From positions 1 through 64,000 of the forward strand of contig CM065323.1 in NCBI GenBank assembly GCA_033032175.1: 64,000 nucleotides of DNA, given 5' to 3'. The position numbers and the translations under genes were made by a program. Source of the DNA: Saturnia japonica. Taxonomy: Eukaryota; Arthropoda; Insecta; Lepidoptera; Saturniidae. The notes under the pieces were generated by a model, which was not told the origin of the DNA, ran no database searches, and saw only the letters and a list, made by a program, of their open reading frames with translations. Shown in pieces: positions 40,401 to 52,400 of the stretch (its first letter is position 1; every line of letters begins with the position of its first letter).

Positions 40401-41187
40401 TGAAACCAAGTTCTCCACGTTTCGTCTAGAGCCCTTCTGCTCTGTCTTTCAGGCCGAGTTGTATGCGTTGCATAGGGCGGTACAGATGGTGCATAAAGCT
40501 GGTGACGGGGAGGTTAGTATTTACAGTGACTCTAAGTCGTCACTGGAGATGCTGGCCAATCCAGTCCCGCCTCACCGTCTGGCTCTCGCAACGCAGAAGA
40601 CAATTCGTGCCATTAGAGCGGAGGGGCGAGAGGTGCACTTACACTGGGTGCGTGCTCACGTTGGCACGGCCGGCAACGAACGTGCCGACGTGTTGGCGAA
40701 GAAGGCCGCCCACAAGAAGACCGTGGCTGATTACGATCGGTTTCCGGTGTCATATGCAAAGAAAATCATACGGGAGGAGACTGTCCTTAAGTGGCAGGCG
40801 CGCTACGAGTCCTCAGACACGGGTGGGGTGACGCGGGCCTTCTTCCCCAATGTGGCAGACGCCCATCGGATGTTGAGGAAGGTCGACTTGTTACCCGCCC
40901 ATGTCCAAGCCTTCACAGGCCATGGGGGATTTGCGGCGTACCTGTACCGCTTCAAGATCAAGGACAGTCCCACGTGTGAATGCGACCCGGAAATTGCCGA
41001 GACAATTCTACATCTCATCATAGATTGTCCACGCTTCGGCTCGTCCAGGTTCGATCTCGAGTCCAGGCTCGGCCGTAAGGTGGTGCTTGAAAACTTGGGA
41101 TTGTTGGTGTCGGAAGAGGATACTAGAAATTATTTCATGGGATTCTTGGAAAAAATAGTTAAAGTTGCTAACAAAAGAAATAAATAA
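37412..41187 (+). pseudogene. ORF2 (endonuclease-RT-RNase H) of S2, one frameshift
   Basis: Polyprotein in two frames. 37412-39685 holds the endonuclease (QANLQRSKLA, VQEPYTG, VGGDVNAKSVWWG, SDHNAITF) and most of RT (DIEGAFDNAWW, GCVQGSIAGP, FADDVVLVFSG). A frame change near 39630-39650, just after FADD, leads into 39475-41187 with the thumb, RNase H (FTDGSK, FQAEL, YSDSK, WVRAHVG...NERAD) and a C-terminal Cys/His motif (CECD...H...C). A single-base indel would rejoin them. RNase H is absent from the TRAS-like ORF2s here. Confidence 0.88.
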
Positions 41188-41190
41188 TAT
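41186..41190. repeat. 5-bp target duplication of the BEL element, left copy
   Basis: AATAT directly before the 5' LTR, matched by 46969-46973 after the 3' LTR. Confidence 0.9.
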
Positions 41191-41305
41191 TGTTTAGTTA
41201 AGAATTGTATTGTCGTCTAACCAGTGTCCAATAAACTATTAACGAGAGTGCACGCGTTTTATTTAAAGTTATTGATACAAGTAAAACTAAGCTTTAACGC
41301 CAACA
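41191..41305 (+). repeat. BEL 5' LTR
   Basis: 115 bp, TG...CA ends, short for a BEL/Pao LTR. Contains AATAAA at about 41231-41236, a possible polyadenylation signal. Confidence 0.93.
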
Positions 41306-41310
41306 TATTA

Positions 41311-41327
41311 TGGTCCAAATTCGAACC
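41311..41327 (+). promoter_or_regulatory. BEL primer-binding site
   Basis: TGGTCCAAATTCGAACC begins with TGG, the complement of the tRNA CCA end, and contains the complement of a T-arm (TTCGAA). The tRNA identity was not determined. Confidence 0.7.
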
Positions 41328-41481
41328 AGATACCAGTGACGAAGATTTAACCCATCGGCCGTCCGAGAACAATAGATCGAGATAAGAAGTCGATGACTCA
41401 AGTTGTTTACGCTTAATATTGGAGTTTTAAATAGATTCATTTCATTACTTTGCAAAGGATTGTAGTTTTTTGTGATTTACA

Positions 41482-44400
41482 ATGGCTACAGAAGTGGAAA
41501 AAGCGTTGAACATTGTAGAAAATGTGGCTCGTGCGTTAAAGAAGACCCAAGAGAACTTCAAAAAGTGTTCGAAAAGTAGATTAACGAGAAATTACGTTGA
41601 ATCACGTCTAGCATGCGTCGAAGAATATTGGAGTGAATATAGGCAAGCCTATGGTGAAATAATACGCAATACTACGAAAGAAAAAAAAGCTTTAATGCCA
41701 TACATCACCAAGGACGAATATTATGAACACGAAGAACTATATATAAGCTTCAAAACTGAATTGAAAGATTTATTGACATCACTGTCAGTTAATATCAGCG
41801 AATCGTTACCCATATCCAATGAGGCACAATGTACACAGGTAGTTCTACCGAAGATACAACTACCGACTTATAGCGGGAATTATGAAGAATGGTTATCGTT
41901 TCACGATTTATTTGTAACATTGGTACATAACAACGCAACCTTGAGTAATGTACAGAAACTACACTATTTAAAAACTAGCTTTACCGGGGAAGCTGCATCC
42001 ATTCTTAAACACATTCAAGTCACGGAGACAAACTACAAACAAGCATGGGACATATTAAAAAGAAGGTATGGGAACAAACGCATAGCTATCAACGCCATTA
42101 TGAAGAGGTTCTTTTCACAAAAGAAGATAACATTTAGTTCAAGTTTAATTAAGAATTTGCTAGACACAACATTTGAATGTTTACATCATCTCAACAATAT
42201 GAAGGTTAGTACAGAGAATTGGGATCCACTTATAATATTCGTAGTAGTACAGAAACTAGACTCAGAGACGCATAAAGACTGGGAAGATCATGTCAGCAAC
42301 AATCTACAGGACTCTGACAGTCTTCCATCGCTAGATATGTTTCGTAAATTCCTTGAATGTCGATTCCGTACATTAGAGCTAACAGAAACAACAAAACCAA
42401 AGACAAGTTCTGTTTATCTACGAGAGAAAACATTTCACATTGCAACTAACATTGATAAGATCAAAAGGTGTCAACTGTGTAAAGAAAGCCACACACTGAG
42501 TCATTGTAAGGAATTCGGAAAACAAACACCAAGTCAAAGAAGTGAATTTATTAAAACAAACAGTCGATGTTTTAACTGCCTTGCATCTGGACACTCTGCA
42601 AGGCAGTGTCGTATACCTACATGCTGTCGATTATGCGGAAGGCGTCATCATTCCCTGCTTCACGAAAATAAGGAGAATAATACAAGTCATTTTACGGGCA
42701 ATATAGAGAGCAAACATAAACACCAACCCGAAGTGGCCTTACATGCAAGCGTGGAGAAGGTAGATGAAGAAGAAAACGATACAACAATGGTGGCGTCACA
42801 CATCTCAATTAGACAAAGTACAACATTATTAGCAACAGCATTAGTACACGTGAGCAGCGAACATAATTATAATATTACACTTCGAGCTTTGATTGATCAA
42901 GGCTCGCAAGCAAGTTTTATTAGTGAACGAGCTGCACAATTACTCAAAACCAAACGATATCCAATGAGGGGAAAGGTAGTCGGTGTGGGATCAATTACAG
43001 AAGATATCAAACAAGTAGTTCAAATTAACATAGAATCAAGATGCGAAGTTTTCAGTCTGAATATTAAAGCATATGTTATGTCAAAACAATTAAGTACCAA
43101 AATACCGTCTCATACAATCAATATAAGAGAGTGGCCTCACCTAGATGGGCTAGCGCTGGCAGATCCAAATTATTGTACGCCAGGGTCGATTGATTTACTT
43201 TTGGGTGTAGACGTGTATGCACAAATCATACAAAGTGAAATAATCAAAGGTCCGCCAGGTTCTCCATGTGCACATAAAACCAACCTTGGCTGGATTCTAT
43301 TCGCGGAAATAGAAAACAAAATACAACAACCGAATTGCGTCCTTGTTATGCATCATCAGATTATAGCAGAAGATTTCTTAAAAACACTTTGGGAGATAGA
43401 ACAGGATTCAAAGAGGAAACACACGAGAGAAGAAAGGCTTTGTGAAGAATTTTATGAAAATAATCACACCAGGACCAGCAGTGGAATATATGTCGTGAGA
43501 TTACCATTCAATACTAATAATCCAATATCACCGAATGGAAATACACGAGAAATAGCGATGAAACGATTGAACCACCAAGAAAAAAAACTACAAAAAACAC
43601 CTGATTTAAAAGAAGAATATGTTAAAGTGCTGGAAGAGTATTTAGCAATGGGGCATATGGGAGAAGTTCCAAAAGATGAATTAAAAAATCGTTCTGTTTA
43701 CTTACCGCATCATGCAGTTATTAAAAAGGAAAAGAAACAACGAAAATCAGAGTCGTGTTTGATGCTTCATGCAAGAATGATAATGGTACATCTTTATCTT
43801 TAAATGATGAGCTCATGACTGGACCATTACTACAAGAAGATATGCGAAGCATAATAATGAGATGGCGTATGCATAAAATATGTTTAACAAGTGATATTGT
43901 GAAGATGTATAGAATGATTCTTTTAGATAAAAGGGACATAAACTATCACAGATTTCTCTGGTGTGGTAGTAACAAAAATAAAGCCACTACCGGGCCATCA
44001 GATATTATGGACTATAGATTGAAAACCGTTACATTTGACACAGCATCAGCACCGTACCTTGCCATAAAAACTTTGATGCAATTAGCAGATGACGAGGGTG
44101 AACAATATCCTGAAGCTGCCAAAATTATTCGCGAAGACTTTTATGTCGACGATTTGGCATCAGGTTGCGATTCCACTGAACAGGCGATCCAACTAAGTAA
44201 GGAAATCATGATTATACTGCAACGAGGTGGTTTTGAACTTCAAAAATGGGCATCCAATGACACCGAGTTTCTTAAATCGATAGACATCGAGAAAATCACT
44301 ACAAAGGCAAATATTGATTTGAAACTAGATGGTACTATAAAGGCTCTGGGATTGTCTTGGAATTTTGGAGATGATGAGTTTAATTACCAACTGCAACTGG

Positions 44401-46700
44401 AACCCATATCATCGAATATCACGAAAAGAACGATACTATCAGATTTACAAAGATTATTTGACCCATTAGGTTGGATAGCACCAACCATTGTAACAGCTAA
44501 AATTTTAGTACAACAATTATGGTTAGAAGGATTTTCTTGGGACCAAGAAATCAGCGAAGATCTGGCAAAGAAATGGAAGTTCATCAGATATGATTTAGAG
44601 AATGTTAAGGAAATAAGAATTAAACGTTGGTTAAACACCCTAAACACTGAAAATGATAGAATTACGTTACACGGATTCTGTGACGCTTCTATAAAGGCAT
44701 ATGCTGCTGCAGTTTATTGTCGTGTACTAACTAAAGATGGAAATATAAAAACGCACCTTATCGTCTCTAGAACTAAAGTAGCTCCTGTCAAGACAATTTC
44801 ACTGCCGAGACTCGAACTCAACGGAGCAGTACTATTAGCCAAATTACTACATAAAGTAAGTCAAGCTATGAGAATCCCGCCACAAAATGTATTTGCGTGG
44901 ACTGATTCTAAGATTGTCCTAGCGTGGCTTTTAGGAGATCCAAGTAGATGGAAGACATTTGTCGCAAATAGAGTGGTAGAATGTTTGGAATATATAAACA
45001 ACAGTAACTGGCATCATGTAAGATCAGAACATAACCCAGCTGATGTTGCTTCAAGAGGTAGTACAATCGCAGACTTACAGATGAACAAATTATGGTGGCA
45101 AGGCCCACATTGGCTTTTAGAAAAAGAGATAGAATTAACAAGACCTGAGAACAATACTACAGAGTTAGAGAAAAGAAAGATAACACAAATTAATTTTCAC
45201 CTTACAGAAGATCATGAAAGAGACAGAACAGGAATTATTTATGAAAATTTTAACTCACTTACCGAATTGAAGAATGTTATTGCATATTGTAGAAGATTTC
45301 TTTACTATAAAAAATGGGATAAAATAGATAAAGCATTAACTACAGATGAATTGGATAAAGCACTAAAAATATGTATAAAGAAAGCACAACTAGAAAGTTT
45401 TGAAGAAGATATAGATAGAATTAAGAAACAAAATACAGTCAAGCAGAGAAGTCATTTAAAATCATTAAACCCTTACCTGGATGAAGACGGTTTACTCAGG
45501 GTGGGCGGTAGATTAAGACATGCAAACATAAGTACAGAAAATAAAAATCCTATAATACTAAATAATAAGAATCCACTTACCTTGCTCATTATCGCTGACG
45601 CTCATCAGAAGACGCTGCATGGAGGAATCCAGATGATGTTGTCGTTCCTACGGTCTCGATACTGGATTATAAGGGCAAAGGGGTCCGTTAAATCATGTAT
45701 CTATAAATGCCTGATATGCGCTAAGTTGCGCGCCAAGTGCAGAACACAACTCATGGGTGATCTTCCTAAAGAAAGAGTTAACCCTGCACGACCCTTTCTA
45801 CATAGTGGTGTAGACTTTGCTGGGCCTGTTGACGTACTCATGTCAAGAGCGAGAGGAGTCAGAACTACGAAGACATATATTGCTATCTTCATTTGTATGT
45901 GTACCAAGGCCATTCATATTGAGTTAGTTGGTGATCTCACATCACAAGCATTTATCGGAGCTTTTAAACGATTTGTGGCACGGAGAGGTCGATGCGCACA
46001 TCTATGGAGTGACCAAGGCAGAAATTTCATAGGAGCTAACAAAGAGTTAGTAGATGCATGGGCCGAAGCTCGCTTAAACTTCCAAGATGATGTTGCAAAT
46101 TCTCTAGCGCAGGATGGAACACAGTGGCACTTTATCCCACCCTACAGCCCAAATATGGGCGGTCTGTGGGAAGCAGCCGTAAAATCAATGAAATATCACT
46201 TGAAGCGGATATTGAATACTATCTTAACTTACGAAGAATTAACGACACTTTTGTGTCAAATTGAATCTTGCCTAAATACACGACCATTGGTTCCAATCGA
46301 TGACACAGATGTTGATAACATAAACCCGCTGACACCTGGACATTTTCTGATTGGTGAAGCACCAGTTATTGTGCCAGCACCAGACCTTAGAGAAGTGAAT
46401 GTGAACCATCTAGCTAGATGGCAATATATACAGAAATTATTAAGTGATTTTTGGCAAAGATGGAACAAAGAATATCTCACAAGACTACAACAGCGACCAA
46501 AATGGATGAAGCAAAGGGCCGAATTCAATGTCGGTGACATTGTGCTTATAAAACATAGCAACATCCCTCCAGGCAAATGGATGTTAGGGCGAATCGTCGC
46601 AAAACACCCCGGAGAAGACAATTGTACTCGCGTATATAGCGTTAAGAGTGGAAGTACTGTAACTAAAAGATGTATAAGTAAACTTTGCCCATTACTTTAA
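41482..46700 (+). pseudogene. BEL Gag-Pol polyprotein, one frameshift
   Basis: 41482-43803 encodes Gag (about residues 1-330), zinc knuckles (CQLCKESHTLSHC, CFNCLASGHSARQC, CRLCGRRHH), a retropepsin-like protease (LIDQGSQ at about 474) and the start of RT (YLPHHAVIKK). 43755-46700 continues in another frame with FDASCK, RT YVDD, RNase H-like segments, integrase zinc finger and D,D,E core (GVDFAG, WSDQGRNFIG, GGLWEAAVKSMK), then a C-terminal domain. The change falls between about 43725 and 43752 in an A-rich stretch. BEL elements normally have one ORF, so this is damage or a sequence error. Confidence 0.9.
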
Positions 46701-46853
46701 CAATTGTATTTGTCACTCACTATCTTGGTAATATTTAGATACTTAAAATAATCAATTTCCATTTTTGTGTTTAACTAGTAACCTCATTCAATATTATATT
46801 GTAAGATTTATTTGTCGATGGAAAAGGTTTTAATGACCTTTTGGTGGGCGGCA

Positions 46854-46968
46854 TGTTTAGTTAAGAATTGTATTGTCGTCTAACCAGTGTCCAATAAACT
46901 ATTAACGAGAGTGCACGCGTTTTATTTAAAGTTATTGATACAAGTAAAACTAAGCTTTAACGCCAACA
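46854..46968 (+). repeat. BEL 3' LTR
   Basis: 115 bp, identical to the 5' LTR by eye; preceded by a short G-rich stretch (GGTGGGCGGC) that may act as the polypurine tract. Confidence 0.93.
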
Positions 46969-46973
46969 AATAT
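46969..46973. repeat. 5-bp target duplication of the BEL element, right copy
   Basis: AATAT, matching 41186-41190; S2 3'UTR resumes after it. Confidence 0.9.
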
Positions 46974-47598
46974 TATGTCTCCATTTTTAAAGATGATTAT
47001 ATTTATTATTATTCTAGTCATATAGGATAATTGTTGAATCATTAAATTGTTATTTTAAATCATTGTGTTGTGTATTGTTGGGTATTGTTAGGTATTTATT
47101 GACATGAAAGAAATTTTTTATTATATTAATTGACAATTACACTTATTTAATTTATTATGTTATTGGTTCCTTTTCGGTTTTTTATTGCCTTTAGATTTAT
47201 TTATTGACATAGACTTATTATATTTAAGGAAATTGTATTGTTGTATATGTTGTTAGTCTTATATTTTTCGGTTTTTTATTGCTGTTAGATTATTTATCGA
47301 CATTAATTAAATTAGATGACAATTGTATTTATTAATCGACAATTAGATTTACTTAAATTAAGGAAATTGTAAATGGTAGTCATTAAGAATGTTACTTTTC
47401 GAATAAATAAACAAATAAAAGGGGGAAGCATAGTTTAGGAGAGTTTAAGTCGGATTTTAAAAAATTGTGTGGGTATTGAAAAATTTATTTAACCCAAAAA
47501 ATTTGAAACCTTTATCTCTGATAATGTTAGAGGTAAAATTAGGGGGTGGGGGTAAATACCTCACCAATATAAAAAAAAAAAAAAAAAAAAAAACCTAA

Positions 47599-47602
47599 CC
47601 TA
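47599..47602. repeat. 4-bp target duplication CCTA of the Gypsy element, left copy
   Basis: CCTA within the telomeric tract after the S2 poly(A); the other copy is 54952-54955. Confidence 0.85.
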
Positions 47603-47821
47603 AGTTATGATAGGCGGTACGAGTTTAAATTAAAAAAAGATTTATTTTAAAAGAATTATAATAGGTGTTTACACTTATGGTTCTTAAACAAGACTAACTT
47701 AAAATTAATTAAAGTAATAATCAAGTTGGAGTCACGCCGTCGTTTCCCACGATCGCAATCTGCATGGTCAGCGATCCCACGGTCTGTATCCGCCGGTCCC
47801 AAGGCTTATGACGTGGTAACT
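47603..47821 (-). repeat. Gypsy 3' LTR
   Basis: 219 bp, identical to 54733-54951. The env-like ORF ends 16 bases inside it. Confidence 0.93.
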
Positions 47822-49458
47822 CCTCCCTCCTTAAAAGGGAAGCGTATCCTGGAGCAGCTTCCGGTAGTGTCCTCACTACCTTTAATTTTCATCTGCATTT
47901 TCTTCGCCTGTTTCCACGTATATACTTTCCATGCACCAACGCTGACCAGTATGATGTACAGTAACAGTGTTGTCCAACTAGGGACCGCCATCATAATATG
48001 CCAACTAGGGGTTTCTCTGAGATACAAGTTGTCAGCTTTGTTGAGTAATTCATGGATACTGTCTAATTGAATATCTTCGATGTTCAGTCTATACTTCACA
48101 GCTTCCTCGGGTATAACTGGTTCTTTGAGCAGCGGAATAATTTCATTGGTGATAATAGTACGTGTGTGAGCTTGGAGTGTCCTATTCATAACGGTGACCT
48201 CGCATCCCTCAGGTAGTGTGAGTAGAAATGTGCCGGAGATTTTTCTATATTCGTTTTTAGATTTGCAGTTACTTCGCAGGATTTCTTCATCCTGAAGTAT
48301 AAGCAGCCAGCTGTTTTCGTTGATCTTTTGTATTTTTCCTATGTTAATATTCATTTTGACCTGGGTACAATTCGCTTTCCTATGATGTATAAGCGATGTG
48401 ACGCAGTCTTCCGCATCTTGAAATCTTCTCATCTCCAGCGTTTTACAGATATGTAAATTGTCGGATATCAGCGAGCATTCCTCGTCTAGGTAGGTATACT
48501 CATCGTTTCCAAGTATCAGGTATTTGGATTTCGGAACAATGGTTAAATTATTTTGGTCGGGAATGGAATAGAGGTGTATAAGATCATATATGTTTTTATC
48601 AATAGCGGGTATTTCTAATATAAATGTTAAAGTGTGTTCTGTACTGTAAGCTCTAACCTTAATTGACTTTTGGATCAAATGTATGTTACCTATGTCTATT
48701 TTGGCTACTGGTGCAAAAGAGTATAATTTCTGTAAATTTCTAATTTCTTCTAGGAGACTTTGCGGGTTGATAATAGAAGGATGCATTACTCCTAATTGAG
48801 AGAATGTCATTGCGTCTTCCAAAATCATTAATCGATCTAAAACTAACTGTAAACTAAAATTTATCTGTACGTATAACTCTAAGAAATGTAACTTATTGAT
48901 TATCGAATTTGTACTACGAGTAATGTTTTGCAAAAATTGTTCTAAATTCTTTTGATTCTTGTTAATTTTATCTAAATGACGACTAAACTCGTTAATTGAA
49001 CTACGTGCTAACACGAGGCTTTGTCTTTGTGCGCTTTGTGTGTTATCTACTTTATTTCTAATATCAGAGATTTGTTTCTCAAACTCTATTGCGTCCTCGT
49101 AGTCTAAATTCCCGGTAATTGCCTTAACTATAGATCCTAAGCCATTAATTATACCACGCCTAATTCTAGTTTTCGGTATGATAGTCATTATTTTCCTACT
49201 AATTTTTGATAGTGACAATTCAATTTGCTCTTTGTAAGTTTTATGTAGTTCTACGGAAACGGTGCTACTTTCGACGACCTTAGTATTTGCGTATAAATCC
49301 ATAAGTCTTACCGAAGTTGTATATAAATCAGTGATGTTGTAAATGCAAGCAAGGTTAAAGTAATCTATCATTTTGAGAATTTCTCCTTGTTTGAGCAAAA
49401 GGATGCCGTTATTTTTATCAATGGGTTGAATTATTATGTCTGCGGTTGCGTTGAGCAC
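47806..49458 (-). CDS. Envelope-like glycoprotein of the Gypsy element
   Basis: 550 residues from the first ATG in the frame. Features fit insect errantivirus envelope proteins: several N-x-S/T sites, a basic cleavage-like motif followed by a glycine-rich segment (RRGIINGLGSIVKAI, about residues 98-112), coiled-coil-prone heptads after it, and one membrane-spanning helix near the C-terminus (about 508-530) with a short basic tail. No signal peptide is visible at this ATG; in relatives env is made from a spliced mRNA, so the real N-terminus may come from an upstream exon. It overlaps the end of pol by 25 nt. Confidence 0.82.
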   Translation of the reverse strand: MLNATADIIIQPIDKNNGILLLKQGEILKMIDYFNLACIYNITDLYTTSVRLMDLYANTKVVESSTVSVELHKTYKEQIELSLSKISRKIMTIIPKTRIRRGIINGLGSIVKAITGNLDYEDAIEFEKQISDIRNKVDNTQSAQRQSLVLARSSINEFSRHLDKINKNQKNLEQFLQNITRSTNSIINKLHFLELYVQINFSLQLVLDRLMILEDAMTFSQLGVMHPSIINPQSLLEEIRNLQKLYSFAPVAKIDIGNIHLIQKSIKVRAYSTEHTLTFILEIPAIDKNIYDLIHLYSIPDQNNLTIVPKSKYLILGNDEYTYLDEECSLISDNLHICKTLEMRRFQDAEDCVTSLIHHRKANCTQVKMNINIGKIQKINENSWLLILQDEEILRSNCKSKNEYRKISGTFLLTLPEGCEVTVMNRTLQAHTRTIITNEIIPLLKEPVIPEEAVKYRLNIEDIQLDSIHELLNKADNLYLRETPSWHIMMAVPSWTTLLLYIILVSVGAWKVYTWKQAKKMQMKIKGSEDTTGSCSRIRFPFKEGGVTTS

Positions 49459-52400
49459 GAGGGCTCCTGCGATGATGATCCTGGAACAAGATGAGGCCTA
49501 CGTAGTAGTTTAAAATGCACTCTAATAGATTTGGAATTTGGATGATTTCCTATTATTTCAGCAACACTATTGGGGTGTAAATGAATTATCTTATACGGAC
49601 CTTTAAATACTGGCTTCTTTTTATCGCTGCGCGCCGTTTTCGCCACCTGTTTATAAACAACTTCACCTATTTTAAACATTATGTCCTGTGCTTCCTGGTT
49701 TCGCTTGGCTATAATCTGCTCCTTATTTTTGGACATATGTGCGGCAACACATTCTTGTACAGCCTCAGCGTTCCTACGATGTCTTATAACATAATCTTGA
49801 TAAAATTCTTTAGGATAAATAAGTTCTAAAGGATTTCTAGACGCTGTATGGCCAAATAATAGCTCGTGTGGTGTATATCCTGTTGTAGTATGTATTGTAT
49901 TATTGTATGCTATAACGGAATATTTCATGATGGTTTGTATAGGGTCTTCTTTATTGGTTATCCTTTGTATTCGTATAATTTCACCTATAGTGGAATGGAA
50001 TCGTTCTATAGGAGAGTTAGAATTTGGGTTGTAGGGCGTTGTAAAGTGTATGTTGATGTCATGTAATGCGCATATGTCTTTTATGACATCATTATCAAAT
50101 TTGCTATCAGAATCTGTCGTAATTTTTGTAGGTAATCCTAGTGTAGAAAAAGCTTGAATTAATGCATCTGCTACATGAATACTACTAGAGGCATTTAAAG
50201 GTATTACTTGAACGTATTTAGAAAAATTATCTATAATGGTCAAAAATGTGGCACCACCTGTGGAATATAGATCCATAAACATATGTTGCATAGGTTTTGT
50301 AGGTGTTTCAGTAAGAGCTAACGGGGGTTTTAATGGATTTCTCTCGTATTTACTTTTAAGACAGGTATCACATTGGTTAATAAATCGTTGTATTGTAAGC
50401 AGCATATTAGGCCAGTGGTAATTTCTATGTATTTGCTTGTATGTTTCCTGAATGCCGCGATGCATAGTCTTACCTTCATGATACTTCTTAATTAATTCCT
50501 GTTGCTCTACTTTATTTTCGATAACTGTAATACGCGATGTACATCTGAATAATTTTGGACCTCTTTCATTAAAAATAGTTGTATATACTCGAGAGAAAGC
50601 GAGATACAGATTTTCATCGTAAAAGTAGCAGTGAAAAGTACGATCAGCAATAGTGTGTTCCTTTAAGAACTGAACTATTTCTGATTCTGTGTTATTAATA
50701 GGAATAAATACATCTTTTATGACTGTTCTTGTATTTGTTGACCTATCATCTACTCTGTATTTTGTGCCGGGGCTAGACCTTATGTGAAATTGTTTTAGTT
50801 GTCTATCTATGGCATCATTTACGATTGGTATACCTTTATTCTCATTATCTGCTTGTGTGTGGTTTGTGGAAGTTAATAGCTCGGGGTCATCTATAGTGGC
50901 GTTTTCTGATACCTCATCTCGTTGGGGTGAGAGGATTAGTCCTGATACAATTTCACTGTCTATGTCCATATCACTGCACGAGATCTTGTCCGTCTCAGGT
51001 CTGTTGTCAGTATTCGTTGCCGTACGTGTATTGTCAAATATCCTATTTATCATCTCGTCATCTTCATTATCGTCAAGGTTAACAGCTAAAGAATCTATAC
51101 TATTATGAAAAATTTTTGCTCTTGAAAGGGCGTCAGCGTTGGTATTTTGTTTGCCTTTTTTATAAATTATCTTATAATCATATTCCGCGAGCCTAAGTCT
51201 CCAACGCGTTAATTTCGAGTTCGGATCTTTTAATGACATAAGCCATGTTAAAGGTCTGTGGTCGGTGTAAATAGTGAATTTCTGTCCATACAAATATGGT
51301 CGAAAGTATTTTATAGCCCATACAATTGCCAATAACTCTTTCTCAATCGTAGAGTATCGGCTTTCGGTATCCGACAAAGTCCTAGAAGCGTAAGCTACAG
51401 GTTTATCTGAACCGATGTCTCCTTGAGAAAGAACTGCACCGAGAGCAACGTCTGAGGCGTCGGTTGTCAGAACAAAAGGCTTATCAAAGTCGGGGTACTG
51501 TAATATCGGGGAATTTGTTAATATTTCTTTACATCTATTAAAAGCGTCTAAAAATTCCGGTGAATGTACTACTTTACGATTCTTTTTAAGACAAAGTGTC
51601 AAAGGTTTAGTCAGTTTTGCAAAGTCTTTTATAAATTTTCTATAGTATCCGATTAGGCCTAAAAAGGATTTTACGTCTTTGTGAGTACACGGTAAGGGAT
51701 AGTTAAGTACGGCTTTAATTTTGTCCTTATTCGGTTTTAGTCCTTGGTCCGTTAGTTCGTGTCCTAGAAACTCAACTTGTTTTTGTAAAAATCGAGACTT
51801 TTCTAGTTTAATTTTTAAATTGTGGGTTTTAAATCTTTCAAATACTTGTTTTAATTTCTCAACGTGCTCTTGTAGTGACGTAGAAATCACGATGACGTCA
51901 TCTAAATATGTGAAAACATTTTCAATTCCTCTTAAGATGTGATCCATTAACCTTTGAAATGTACTGGGGGCATTTTTGAGGCCAAATGGCATTCTCAAAA
52001 ATTCGTAATGCCCGCGTTCCGTTGTAAACGCCGTTTTTTCGATATCGTTAGGGTGCATCTCTAGTTGGTGGTAACCACTAGCTAAGTCAAGGGTCGTAAA
52101 GTATTGTGCCCTTCCTAGTCTGTCGAGTATGTCATGGATATTCGGTAAAGGGTATTTGTCCTCAATAATCCTGTCATTTAATCTTCTGAAGTCAATAACA
52201 AGTCTCCACGTTACGTTACCAGATGTATCAGGTTTCTTTGGTACTATATGCACTGGGCACGCCCAAGGTGAAATACTTTCCCTAATAATTCCCTGCTTTA
52301 ACAGATTTTCTACTTGATTTTGAATTTCTTTGCGTTGTTTGGGTGGTTGCCTATAACTTCTTACAAAAATTGGTGTTTCATCATTAAGTCTTAATTCATG

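Larger units (their letters stand above)
41191..46968 (+). mobile_element. BEL/Pao LTR retrotransposon
   Basis: 5778 bp with 115-bp LTRs that I find identical, starting TGTTTAG and ending CCAACA, a 5-bp target duplication AATAT, a primer-binding site 5 nt after the 5' LTR and gag-protease-RT-RNase H-integrase in BEL order. Identical LTRs point to recent insertion. The coding region has one frame change. Confidence 0.93.
41188..47570 (+). other. 3'UTR of S2, split by the BEL insertion
   Basis: Only the first few bases and 46974-47570 belong to S2. The latter is AT-rich and non-coding, with two imperfect copies of a block starting TTTTCGGTTTTTTATTGC at about 47173 and 47267. Base composition and the terminal poly(A) support a 3'UTR. 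It shares no obvious sequence with the S1 3'UTR. Confidence 0.6.
33865..47593 (+). mobile_element. SART-like non-LTR element S2, near full length, carrying a nested BEL
   Basis: Plus-strand element from telomeric repeat to a 23-nt poly(A) tail (47571-47593) that is followed by CCTAACCTA. Without the BEL insertion (41191-46968 plus its target duplication) it is about 7.9 kb: 5'UTR 1.5 kb, ORF1, overlapping ORF2 with RNase H, 3'UTR of about 0.6 kb. A GAGGTA/TACCTC hairpin precedes the tail (about 47530-47563). Orientation is opposite to the TRAS-like elements, as known for SART versus TRAS in Bombyx. Confidence 0.85.

Noticed and set aside
47726..48070. Plus-strand ORF of 114 aa over the Gypsy LTR and env end
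   Set aside because: It is a shadow of the env-like gene and LTR on the other strand.
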